Source of the DNA: Capitulum mitella
Taxonomy: Eukaryota; Arthropoda; Thecostraca; Pollicipedomorpha; Pollicipedidae
Length of the DNA stretch: 64,000 nt
Direction of reading: 5' to 3'
Assembly (NCBI GenBank): GCA_030062745.1
Contig: CP099839.1
Coordinates: 44,962,796-45,026,795, forward strand
The first letter of the stretch is position 1, and every line of letters begins with the position of its first letter. A model generated the notes under the pieces. That model did not search any database. It saw only the letters and a list, made by a program, of their open reading frames with translations, and was not told where the DNA came from. Both the position numbers and the translations under genes were made by a program. Shown here in pieces: positions 36,901-50,200 of this stretch.

Positions 36901-39900
36901 CCTCGTGGAAGCACGACACTGAGCCTGCTGGGGTCATTGTCTTGTCATTGAACTTGATTGAAGACATCCGGTTCTGCGTTAAGCCTGGCTTATCGTTCCT
37001 CGGTGTCATCAAAAACTCGTCATCCGGCATTCGTAACTGCGCACATTTGGCCGGTGTATGTCCGGTGAAGAGTTCAAGGCTAGGCGGAGCCACTCATGGC
37101 TTCCATGCTGGGAACCTCCATAGCATTCAAGACATCGTGGCTGACTTCATTAATTCACTTACCTCTGCTGAAACGAACGCATACACGTCGACGTGAGACA
37201 GAATCATCAACCCACGCCACTGTAACGGCGTGCAGAGGTGTAGCAGAATGTATCTAATGTCAGGCTTATCTATTAGCTCACTTTTTATCCATTGTCTTAA
37301 CACCAAGCCCTTGACTTCACCGCAACGACTGCAGCGCTCCACAGTAAAGTGTTTTGTCGAGTCGTTGTCATCCCTTTTCATGCAGTAGGTGCCAGACGTT
37401 TGACCGTGGCACCGTAGCGCCTTCAGACGGCTACCGATGCTGCCTGACGTCTCTGAAGGCTGAGCCGCTGCTGTGACCCTCCTCACGATGAAGGCGTCTC
37501 CGCGTCGTCCGTCGGCAGGCTTACGACCGCTCGCTGCCGCTTCGGCCTCTCGACTGCGACGACCACTTGATCCTGGCGGCTCAGGCGCTCAACGTGCTCA
37601 ACACGTACAACAAGGACTTCACGCACACGCAGCCGTTCTGGCTGTGCCCGCTGCAGCTGACCATGGAGCCGGACGCCGACACGGGTGCGTGGCCAGGCGG
37701 CGTCGCCCTGAGTGCGTCCCAGGACCGCGGGAAGGTCGCCGAGATGGTCGCAGTGAGAATGTGACAGGAAGGCATAAGTCGTCGCGGAGCCGGGCCATAG
37801 ATTACGGGGCCTGGAAGAACGAACCAGTCAGCTGTCAAAAGCACTATGCAGTTTTTTCCGGACGTCGAAGGGCAGATAGAAATATGTGTAATCTTCACTT
37901 CACGCCCGGTATCCCGCTAACAGGTAGTCCACATTTCGTTTTGTCTCTTGACGCAGAGACGTAATATTCTTGGTATGCTCGAAACAGAGCGCGAGAAACG
38001 TGGCGCTGCCGCTGTGCCAGATAATGGAGTTTCACGCTGGTTTCGTCAACGGTCACGAGGTCACACGCCGCAGTCTCAGTTTCCGAAACGTCACATGGTC
38101 GTCGCAGCACGACTGCTCGAGCTTTCGCTGCTGGTTTCCACCCGGTGACGGTGCATTCATCACAACTGTCCTCATCGAAATCAGGCGGAACTGCTTGACA
38201 GACGCGTCCTTTCCAAGCTTCCATGAGCAAAGTCCACTAGCTTTGCTCCTTTTTTGCATAGAGGCATACGTCATCAAGCTGGCAATGTACCTGGACCTGT
38301 TGTTGCGACATTGCAAGCCTCCGACCGAACAGTTATTCAAACTCGCTGACCGTGTTCTGGACAACTTGAAAGCCAAGGACCCGGAGTATCACAGACATTT
38401 GCAAGAGATCTGCAAGAACCGGCCGAAGGTTGCCATTCAGGTATGTCGTCACTGCCGAGAATGCTTTCCAGTCTGAGATCATCGAGGTACCGCCATTGCA
38501 GCCGTATCAGTATGCGTCAGACCGGAATGGCATTATTGTATAAAAGAAACAAGGAGCGTCTTAGGGACAAACTTTCATTTGCAGCCACCCACGATCCTTT
38601 AGAACTATATGTTACCAAATCCGACGTCGTCTGACAAAAAGCGTTTTGTTCTGCAATAAAAGAGCTTTGTTTTTGTTGGCATACCTCGTGCGCGATTCAA
38701 AATACAAAATGCTTCTCTTTCACTGTGATAAAAGAAGACCAAATAATGTGATTTACCACCGTCACCACCGCGATCACCACCACATAACATGGCATCGTTG
38801 CGTAATCAGTGCATCAAAATTTGTTATTTTGCCCGTGTTTGACTAACGGTAGTTTCATCTCTAAAGCTTCGATTTACTAATGTGGTCCCACTGCGTATTG
38901 TTCCCTTCAAAGGATTTCATTCCGGAATTACTGAACAAGGACCACAAGGCCGGCGTGAAGCAGTACAACGAGATGCTGGATCTTCTGAAGAAGGGCAAAG
39001 AGCTCAGCAGCAAGCAGATCGACCAGTTCGCCGATCCGAAGATTTTCCTGCGAAAATGGCTGGTTCAGGTAATTCACGGCCGCACGGTCTGTTTACCCAC
39101 GGCCGGGGTCGTCCGACGTTTTTGAGCCGCCCTGGGCCGTCGGAGTGCCGGCCGCTGTCGCCGCGGTGTCTCGTCGGCCCGTCGAGGGTCGCGGGGACCC
39201 GGCGGCCTCTGACCGGCGGCGCTCGGCCCGCAGGCGTTTGTCGGCGTCCTGAGCGTGACGGGCCAGCAGCTGATCTGGGACCAGCTGTTCCTGCGCGACT
39301 GGAACCGGGAGCTGCTCTACCACGTGGCCGTGGCCGTGCTGCACCTGATCCGGCCCTGGATGATGCGCGCCAACTCGTACAGTGGCGCCAAGAAGGTTAG
39401 CCGCACGGACGCGACGCCGTCCCACGTCACTTACTTCCCCCTTTATTTTTTGCAACGTTTCATTGTCTCGGGATAGGAGCTTGTTCAAGCTTCCGTCGAC
39501 CTCCTGGTGCACTAAACCGCAGGTTTTCCTGGAAGAGCCGGGCAAGCTGTACACGTTAGATCTGAGGAAGGCCTTCATGCACCTGGTGGGGGGCGGCAAG
39601 TACGGTGACCTGCCGGAGAACAAGAACTACATCCGGCCGCCGACGCCGGTGCCTCCTCCGCGCTCGCCGACGCCGCCGCCGCGCGAGAGGAAGACCGTCC
39701 TGCCGCCAGGTGAGGCGGTCAGGTTGTTTCCTCTCGTCGGCCAGATACCTGCAATATCCTATTGATACGCTGACATTGAACCACGTACAAATGGAGACGG
39801 ACGTTTGAGCAGATTATGATTAATTCTGTGTGCTGGAGATGTCAGCTGGCATGGTCTTATTTTGATGAAATTCCGTTACATACATTTTTTCATTTAGAAA

Positions 39901-40636
39901 GCACATTTGACGGAACCCTAAACACTGATGCCAGCACAGGCGAAGGACGATTACACGATCCTTTCCAAAGGTCTTAATGGACTTGGCATGGCTGTTCAAA
40001 GCTAAGCATTATGAGAAACCGCAGTTTTATCCGGACATGGCGGCGGAAACGTGGAGCGTCTTAGCCGGAGCTACGTGGCATTGTGTAATCCTCGGGGTTT
40101 TTAAACGTGCCATCCGTGAACAGAATCAATGGTGTTACTACCTTACTTTTACATTGGTCATGATTCTTACCACTATGAATTCAACCTTCGCGCCCGCGAG
40201 CTCGAGTGAAATTCGTCACGTGTGGTACTGCAGTGTTTTAATTCTATCATACGTGGCAGATTTATTACATGTTTATACATCACAACGGACTACAAAAACA
40301 CATAAATACATGGGGGTTCGTGTTTGACCATGGCCATCCGTGAACAGGGCCTACTCAAGTGCTCACAGCAATCTCCATTCTATCTTGAAACGGGACCAGC
40401 GGCAATCACCGTTAAATTATTGCTGCCGTACCTGGTGCTGCCAAAACGTCAGGTGTTTGCCATTTCAGTGAAGGACGCTGCACCTGCGTCGCCACCGAAG
40501 CCGCGCTTTATGCCGGTTAACATCAATCTGGATGATGACGATGACGAGGACGAAGTGAAGCCTCAGATAGAGCCGCTTCCTGACTCAGCCTCCAGCTCGT
40601 CCGAAGGTATTCCAAACGCGGATTATTGTGTTGGTT

Positions 40637-40681
<45 letters not shown>

Positions 40682-43600
40682 CATTATATGGACATCATAT
40701 AAAACACATAAGCCTCGTCGAACGAGAGGGTGATGTCAAACCCCAAACAGTGTTTTCGGGACCACGGCAATACGGCGCACGACAGCGCCGTGAAATTTGG
40801 CATAGCTGACGATACATTTATTGCGTATGTTTTGAAAAAGTGGCTCCAGTTCATCTCAGATCACCGAATTATGGCATCATTACTGAAGGCTTACAGAGCG
40901 ATTTTTGCGCCATGTGTCGTTTTTTTTTTTACTGTTTTAAGGCAATAGGTATCCGCAAACGGCAAATGACATGTACGGTATGGTCAATGGCCTTTTTAAG
41001 GGCAAACGAGGTCAGTGATCCAAGATGATCGTTTTGGCCTTTGAAGGTCCCTCTACTAACTTTTGGGCTCTGAATATGGTAAAGGAGACGATTTTAGGCC
41101 TGTTTGACCCCAAATGTGTCGATTTATCTCCGTAAAATCAATTTATAGTTCTCAAGCATAAAGTCTGACCTGATCTAGAAGATCACTGGTTGACCTGGCA
41201 GGGTCGAGCGCAGAACCACTGGATTCATTGGGCACACAGCAATCGATCGCTCTTTGACCTGCGGCGCTAGGCCAATTACGGGCCAAACAGTGAGGGGTGC
41301 CTACCCCGCCCCTTGTCATCCAAGCAAGTGAAAATCTCCCCCGTCCGGCAACGAAGCTGTTTCCTGCTGGCAATATTTGTCACATTCCTGTGTGCACTTA
41401 CCACCTGCGTCGCTGTCAAGACATATAGCCGAAGTTGTTGATCTGGTTTTTGAGAGCTCTGCACACCGAAAGCCCTGCACCCTGTTTTGCGACCGCCGCA
41501 TGGCTCTCGGGCTCATGTTTCTTATTCCGGTAATTGATTACGTATATGCTCAGGATAGGGCCGAGACACCGGGTGTTTTACCGCCGTTTTTGTGCAGAAT
41601 CGGAGGAGGAGCCGCCGCCGCCGCCGCCACCGCCGCCGCGTGAGCCGACACCGCCGCCTCGCACGCCCACGCCGCCGCCGCCGCCGCCGCCGCCGGAGAC
41701 GATGGCCTGGCTGCCGTACGACACCGCGCACGACGCCACCCTGCCCGAGCCGACCCCGGTCACGGCCACGTTCGACCTCTACATCGACGGCCTCCGCTTC
41801 ATCCCGGACAACGCGGTCGTCTGCAAGGTGCGCCGGGCCGGCTCTGCCAGGGGGTGGCGGTGGGCCCGCGCCGGCGGGGCCGAGTGTTGAGACCTTCCCG
41901 GGTAAAATCTCACTCGCTGCCCGTGGGACTGAGAAATACGCGGCAGTCAGGGCGCGACTTTAACCCTATTCCAGGCAGAGGGGGGCTGAAGCCGGCCCCC
42001 TCTCTGGTTTTTTGCTTGCCAATTCCAGGGGGTCGAGTCCATCCCCCCGCCGGGAATCGGCCATACCGTCTAGCTCTCCGGGAATAGGGTTAAGGCTTTT
42101 CGTCCTTGAGATGGGACGGCAACGGCAATGGCCACAACTTAGCCTCCTCATACATTGGGAAGGGCGGGGGGCAGGGAACAACCCTGGTTGCATCATTCCA
42201 TTATTGGTACTGGGGCGTTGCGCCTGCTGCGGCCGATGTGGGTTAGCTCACAGCCTTCGTGCTGTTCACGCGCGTCTCGTGTCTCACAGGTCACGGGGCG
42301 CGTGTTCAATTTCAACCTGGGTGGAGAAGCAGAGAAACTGGACGACATCCTGGCGTACCCGGTGCTCGGCTCCAACCACCGCTGTCCGAAATTCACATTC
42401 AAGATGTCGATGAACAAGGACCGTGTTATTGTCAACCCCGACATGGTGATCATGCTCCGGGTGTACTGCTACGAGGATCTGAACAGGTACTGGTTTGAGC
42501 GCCAACTGAGATAAGCACGACATTTGTCCCGCTTTCCTTCAGAACTTCTGAAATCCAAAAGGCAGTGACCTTAAACTCCCCAGATCACGCGCGACGGTGC
42601 GATTCTTGCAGAAAAAGGCTGGGTGCAGGTCCATGTGTCGTCGGCCGGCGTTACAGATGCCATTCTCTAGCCAGTATTTTGTTCCCGCACCCTAGGGTTT
42701 CCTCGGGGCAGTGCTTGTGGCATCATCATGGGATATATATACACATGTATGTATATAAATATATATATGTATATATATTCAATATCAAAATCAACGTAGA
42801 GGCGTCAGCGATGTCCCCGATGAGGTGAAATGCTAAGGGAAAGCGTCTGATCTTTTATTTGATAATACAAAAACCAAGAAAAAATGGAATGCCCTATCGT
42901 GAGCAGGAGTCGATCGATACTGAGGCAGCACTTTCCATAGCCCAAAAATTCCGGTATTTTGGATTCATATTTTTATGAGAGCAATCATAACAGATCACTT
43001 TACTTATCATTCTGTTCGAGACTCATCGCCGAATAATAATATTTATCCGGTTTGCGTCCTTGTTCCTATCCTCGCTGTTAGTAACGTAAACCATTTTGAG
43101 CACTGAAATCATATTCCACACACCACAGATGGTATATGATCTCTTTTTATCTGTAAATCTTGTTTTGATCGGAGCCTCACTGTCCGTGCGACCCGTCCGG
43201 AGCTAATGCTCTTGCCGAACAGGTTCGCACGTGGCGGTTTTTTACACCACGGATCGCAGCGTTTGTCTTTGTATTTTTCTTGTTTGATTTGTTTTATAAG
43301 TTTAGTCTGGACGTGCTGAAGAAACCGAGCCTGTTGCCGGACCGTGACCTAGCCATTCAGCTGCTTCTAAATATGAGGTAACCTTGCCGAAGGCGCCGAG
43401 CCGCTGGCGCTGAACGATCTTTATCATGCCATACAGCTCTATGGCGCGGCCGCCCTGTGACCGATTCACCATTTAAGTCTCCAGCCATGCGCTGGTGCCT
43501 GTTCTGGGACTCCGACCTGACATCGGCCACACATTGGACCCTGCTGCCCCGCTCCTTAGTCGCCACGGCAGATCGGCGGCAGCCGGCAGCGACATTTTGC

Positions 43601-44164
43601 TTCTGATGTGCATAGGTAGAACCGCGGAATGCCTGCACTAGGATGTCGTAAATTTTGTGAAGATTCCGATGAAATGTTCGGGAAACTTGCGTCCTGCTCT
43701 GCCATATGAAACCAGACTGGAAACCGACGTCCAAAATTTTTGGAAGGCACAATCATTTTGCAAAAGCCATCCGAAGTTTCAAAAATCTGGTGCTAAGTAT
43801 GCCTACAGCATTGTAGATACTACGAGCGAAATTGCCTTTATCTCGAAAACGAAATGCAATATTTAGTTTATTTTTGCATCATATACGCATTGTCTCTATT
43901 TTCTTCAAAAAACGCTTATTTTACATACAAGTTGCATTTTACACCCAGAGAAGGCGTCAGTGCACCACAAAGATACGCTCGTCCTCGTTTCCACGGACGT
44001 CGTCACTACATTTCAATGAGTCATGTCAGTTTAGAGGCCGAGTGGGTACGGTGACTTTCGCTATCTTCGAGTGCAGAACATAACTTTTGAGTAGAAGAGT
44101 TCTTGCCTAGCAGCCGTTTGGAGATTTTTCGTAAACAGTGGAAGCCGTAACCGTTCATGTATAT

Positions 44165-44206
<42 letters not shown>

Positions 44207-47200
44207 GAATAAAACAGTATGCAGATTCTGATCATGGAATTTGGAACATTTTAAGCAGTGGTGACTGCAACGCTGCAAGCATGCGTAACACGTTTCAAGT
44301 TTTAAATCTTCGGATGGTGGGCGCGAAGTAAGTTTACAGACCAAAAATTCTGAAAACTGGTTTCCAGCCAAGTTTCACGTGACAGCGCGAAACGCATGAG
44401 GTCCGAACATCCCAGTGACATTTTTGCGACACTTGGGACACCGTAGGCTGCAGTGCCGCGCTCTGCCTTCTCCGCAGCCCTGGGACACGGCAGCGTGCCG
44501 TCCCGTAGCTCTGTAAAGTTCGCCAGAACAGCCGGGCGAGTTCACCTTCCGCTCACAGGCTGACAACGGTATCGATGCGATTAGGTTTCTGCTGCTTCCT
44601 GATCGTACGGGTGGCTGGCCAAGTCCGACAGTTTCTCGCATGGTGAGGAGACAGCCGCACATTGTCGGATGCCGAGGGGATGTTGCCTTACATATGCAAA
44701 TGGTGTCAAGGCTGCGCGCAATACCGTCGAGTTGAACGTTGACGAGACGCAAACAGTAACAGAGTCTAAGTAGCGGACACTGTTCTGCCCAAAACGTATT
44801 TGTATCCCTGCTGTTAATTGCATTGATGCCTATTGTTTGTACGTTCACTGTTTTTCTTAAAGAACTACAAGCATTGTGATTTTTCGTAGTCTGATGTGTA
44901 GTATATACAAACGAACTTCTCCGATATTTTAAAAGTCCTTTGGGACATCTGTGGTGGTTCTGAGAAGCTCGCGCCGTACAGCTTCAGCTCTGCCGTTTCG
45001 CAAGATTTCTGTGGTTGTGGAAACCTGACAGCAGGTTTCTGTCTCCGATGATCTACAGTCGTGAAACTCCAGTAAGACAGGTTATCCAAAGAAGTCTGCA
45101 GCTGTCTCTCCACGCAAGCATTGGAATCTCTCTAGCGGACATCGAAACCAGTTTGCTTTACAAACCTTTGAACCAACGCTGTCGCGTCCCGAATTTGCAT
45201 ATTCCGTCAACTGAAAGGCTTACACTACCAGCATAGTAATAGGCATTAGGCAAGTAATGTCCTGAGGTCATTCAGGCGCACAGTTATTCCCAGAAATGTT
45301 TCCTTCACTAATGGATAGGAAGCTTGTAACGTAGTTTCGCTATTCTCTGCCCCACCTCGGGCACGTCTTTTGATGTCTGCTGCCATTGATCTTGCCGTTG
45401 ATGCAGGTGAATATTGCGAGACCGATACAAAGCTTAGTCCGCTATGGCTAGCGCTATGCCGCTTCCTCGTATTATTCTGTTTAAGAGAGTGGCTCCTTTG
45501 TTACAGGAAATGTTCCACCTTGATCAAGTTTTCATGAAAAGATCTGGTTGGTCGGAAACATCACGTCAATGACACAAATATTTTTAAGCTCTGAGTCTTC
45601 TCAGCAATGTCCAGAAACCTCGAAATACGTCCCGACAAACTAATCAACTGTCGCCCGCCGATTTGACGTGCAACAAACCAGCGCACAAGAAACCTATGCC
45701 ATCTTAGGCGTGTCGTGAATTTTCCACATCAACAGCATGCAGAAGGCAAAAGTTCATGGCATGACCTAATTTGACATCGTGACCCGGATAAGCCTCGAAC
45801 TTGTGTCACTCTTGGAAACGTATTGTTTGTCATGGAAGCCGAGTTCAAGTAATGCGCCACCTAGACAATGCTGACCATTCTTGATCCCTTACATTCCTCT
45901 TAAACTGTCGATGAAGAGGCGTCAAATTTAGGGCTTTGATCTGGTGTGTGATGTCATCGGTGTGTTTCAGGTTAACACATGGGGAATATCTGTAGCATCA
46001 GGATGATGGGCTATCCATTGCCATTTGGATCGTGGAAATCGGATGACTAGGTCTGGATATTGGCGGGAAAAATCTCCTCCTGCCCTCTTACTGGAACTTG
46101 GCGAAATACCAGCGTGTGCTCCCAAATCGCCTTCTGTATTTTTCCTCACTTCATCGCGATTATGATCCAATATTTCACAATCCGTAACATTTCACAACCA
46201 ACAGCTCCTATAACCAACGATAAAAAATCATTCCCATGGCAGCTGCAGCAGTGGCTCGTTTCTGGGCTTTAATACCCACGACTTGTCTTCAAGAAATGGC
46301 ACCCAGCGTCAGTCTGTCGTGTATTCCAGCCACATGGCGGTCGTCGGCACGACACTCGTGGGCCCCTTCGACTCGAGCCAAGCCAAACCGGTGCTGCGGG
46401 TCGGCGGCCACCAGCAGCGCATCCGAGTCGGCTTGCCGAACTTCGAGGGCGGCGTCAACAACCTGATGCCGACTGACATGGAGAGGAACCCCACCATCCC
46501 CGGCCTGACGCTTCTGTATCGTCTGCTCCCGCACTCCGAGGTACGGCGACCAGCCGCGGCGGCCGGCCGCCCGCCGAGGCGGCGATCGCTCGCGGGGATC
46601 AAGCAGCGAAGCAAGGAGAAACACGTGACGTTGGAGTAGCGCGCCTCTCTAAGACGGTTTTCTCAGTTCTAACGGCAGTGCCCGTGTTGTACGTTGGAAC
46701 GGTAAATCATAACCTGTGTTTCATGCGTGATACGATTTTTTACACCGAAGTGTAAGAATTTGTACCCTATTCTTAAAATCCTTACGCGCTTTTTCAGCGA
46801 GATGTAAGAGCCATTTTGGTTGATTCTCTTAATGCTGCACTATTAGGGCACGGAATGCTAGTTTTCCTAACTATGGGAGCAGCATCTGCGAAGCGCACCC
46901 TCCCTAACGGTTGGTTGGTTGCGTTGTGACGCTGTATTCTGGGATTGCTCCTTGTGCGGGCCTGCTTGGCTGCTGTCGCTTGCCCGTCGTCCCCGCGTCT
47001 GACGCCGGTGTTCCGGGCGGCGGCGGCCAGCACGCAGTGGACGTCCCGGAGTACGAGTCGCGCTACTACCGGAGCGACTCGTGCGAGCCGGGCGAGTCCG
47101 AGATCCGACTGTTCCGGCACTACCTGACCCGCGACACGGCGCACATGACCGTCGGAGACTGGTGCCGCCGTCTGCAGGACAGAGAACAGATGCCTCAGTA

Positions 47201-50200
47201 CGTGGACGGGCCCCATCTCCAGGTTAGTGACGCGGGGTTCTATAGGATAGAGATCAGATGCATCAGGACGTGGACGAACCCCACCTATAGTTCAATGTGG
47301 CGGGGGTCTGTGGGAAAGAGAGCAGAGGCCTGAGTACGTGGACTGGCCCACCTCTACGTCAGTGTAGCGGCAAATGTTATGTTCGGAGTTGAAGAAGTTG
47401 ACGAGGATGTGCACAGAATAACCATGCGGAAAGCACACCACCTACAGACCCGGGTACAAATTAACTGATTCTGAGGCGCTGTATGGACAGTTAAGTATCC
47501 ACGAACTTTCCACTTCATTTGTGTGAAATGTTTGTGCTATTTTGTGAAACAATCTTCGTCTTCCCCCCGCCCTCCCCGAGAAACGAATGCTTTTTTTTAA
47601 AAATTGGCCGTACCCGAGATGATTCGTTTTTTAAATGATCATGGCTCGATGCGAGTATGTCTACATTTGTCTTTCAACATTTACTGCTCGTCATGATTGC
47701 AGCAGTATGACTGTCATTGCCCACGACGTGAAATAAACCACAAACCACAACGCACAAAGTACAACCGCAAACATAACCAGGTAATCTGCGAACAGTCAGT
47801 ACAGATCTGAACTAGCGTTCGTGTCAGAATGGAGGTGAAGTTCGAAGACGTTTTATGTATTTGCTTCGGCTCATTAAGTTGAATAAACAGTGCTGCATAA
47901 TGCAAATGACATCTAATTTCTAGTCATTCGTCATATCTTCTTGTCACGTAACTAGGAATATATCTACGTGATATGATATTAAAATTTAAATAGAGAAGGG
48001 AGTGAGAACAAGGGGAGAGATTCAGAGTCAGTACTCAGTTGCACTGGGCTATGCAGTACGGCGTTTTTTTATAATAGTTACAGTTGTGTTCCCTTTCACC
48101 ACATTCGCCATAGTCTCTCAGCCACATCCGGAAGTATCATCCAGGCACAAATACCATCTCGATTTTTACATTATAAAGCAAAAGTCCCTGCAGCTACTGT
48201 GGTATATGCAGGTAAAAAATTTGCTGATGTCCTCGTGAGTACAGCGAACAGCAAACCTTATCAGCGATATAACCGGATTCTGAAAGAAAGTCTTTCGTCA
48301 CATTCCTGATTGCAAACGTTTACATATTTCATGTTGTATCAAGGCTTATCTGTTCATTTTCGCAATCCCCGGATGTTTCCAACAGTCATGGATGGAAAAG
48401 ATGTTGGAGGCCAAGAAAGACAAAGACAAGAAATCACCCGTGCCCGACCTGGATCTACAGAAGTTCGTGCACTACGACATCAAAGTGGGGGTCAGTGTAC
48501 TGCTGGAGCAAGCCTTTGGACTTCCAGGTGAGGGAAGCGGTTCAGTAAAACTGTGTATGTTGTGCATGATCTTGACGAGAAATGGAGAATCATTATGACG
48601 AGAGACACAGTCAGAAGCAGGGCATGGTGGGGGTGACTGGATTTCTGCCTGAAATGCTTTTGTTGAAATTCAAAACAAAATAGTAGAGTTGTATGGCACG
48701 TTTGGTTTCAATATCTTATTTTTCATTCATACCTGTATGGTGTGCCCAGTAATGTAGAAACGTTTCAGAGTGATGGGCAAAAAGATCACTTAAATTGTTC
48801 ATTTCTACGTAGTGCGATCAGACAAATGCCAAATTTACGAAATTATGCCAGGGAAGCTGCCGCCGCACAACCGTGTTCTCGTTCTTTCGACCGCCCCAGC
48901 AGCAGCACATGCATGTCCATGTCCGTTATAGGCGTGGAACTGGGACCAAGGCTGCATGCTCCTTACGTGTTCTCTGTCTTGAGCCTTAGTTCCTTGGTGC
49001 TACTTGCAAAATAATTTCACCAGCGTATCTTAGTACTGCCAGTTATTGCTACTGCTGAATCAGGTACAAAATGCTGGCATGAGAAAACATTTCACGTTCC
49101 ATGTCATACAGGTCTAAAACTAATTTCTTGTTTAAAGATGTTTCGAACTGAATGACCGAATCCATCTTGTCATCCGAACTTCAGAATATTTATTTTTCTC
49201 CTATTCATCGACCATTGACGGTTATGTACGACATCGGAGGTCACGGGTAGAGCGGCGTTGCTGAGCGTCGCCTGAGATTGACAGCCCGCGCTTTGAGGCA
49301 GCCATCTCGAGAGCTGAGCACTTCCGCAGCGCTCGCCGCCGCTGACAGCGAGCTGGTCTGGGCGCCGCCGAGGCCCCGCTGACGGAACTAGCGGTCCCGC
49401 GGCGTCCGGCGGCCTCGGTCCCGCCTGGCGATGGGCGACCGCTGAGGCGCGTGGGGCCGGCCTGTCGCGGCCGCCTGGTTATGTAAGAAGCGCGGCCCGC
49501 CCGGGAGTCGCGGCAGCCTCCGCTGGTGTGCGGCCTCGTCCTAGGCCCGCTCCGACTGGTCCCGCTGCCGACCAGTCAGAAAGCCGGTCCTATTTGGAGT
49601 TGCGGTGCGCCTCGCGAAACTGTGCGGCTGGTGATGGATCCTGTTTCGAGTGGCACATGGGGCCACCCTCGCCCGTGTTTATAATCCTATTTTCATGCGG
49701 GGAGGGACCGTTTCCCTCCCCTCTCGTGGTTTATCTACTTCCGAAGCCAAACCGTTTGCGCAATGGCGCTGAGGTTAAGTAACTTCTTATGCATTTTTCT
49801 TCAAAATTGTACCCAATTTCCAACGTCCTGCATGGACCAGAAATCTTGCGGTCGTTTCGGACGAATGCTCTCTCCTTTATAAATCGGTGCTGGAAGTCAA
49901 TATTTTGTAATCTTATGACGTTAGTGCATGACATCATTATCACCGCCAGCGCATAGATTCAGATGAAGCCATCAGGGCCATACCCCCTCCTTTGTTGGAA
50001 AATTGGACATGAATGACTCTTGGCCCCTTTTTTGGACGAAAATGCAAATATTTTGTTTCTGAAACAATTTTTTTATATACATGTTAATGTTTCAAGCTTG
50101 CCAAATAAAATGGCCGAATCCCGAGGAGAAACATATCCATTTGGGGATAGGTCACGTTAAACGAATGGAGAATTGCCCCCCCCCCCACCTTAACACATGG

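Noticed and set aside
44375..44848. 157-codon minus-strand ORF in intron 12
   Set aside because: Cys-rich by chance; no ordered zinc-finger spacing or homology recognised.
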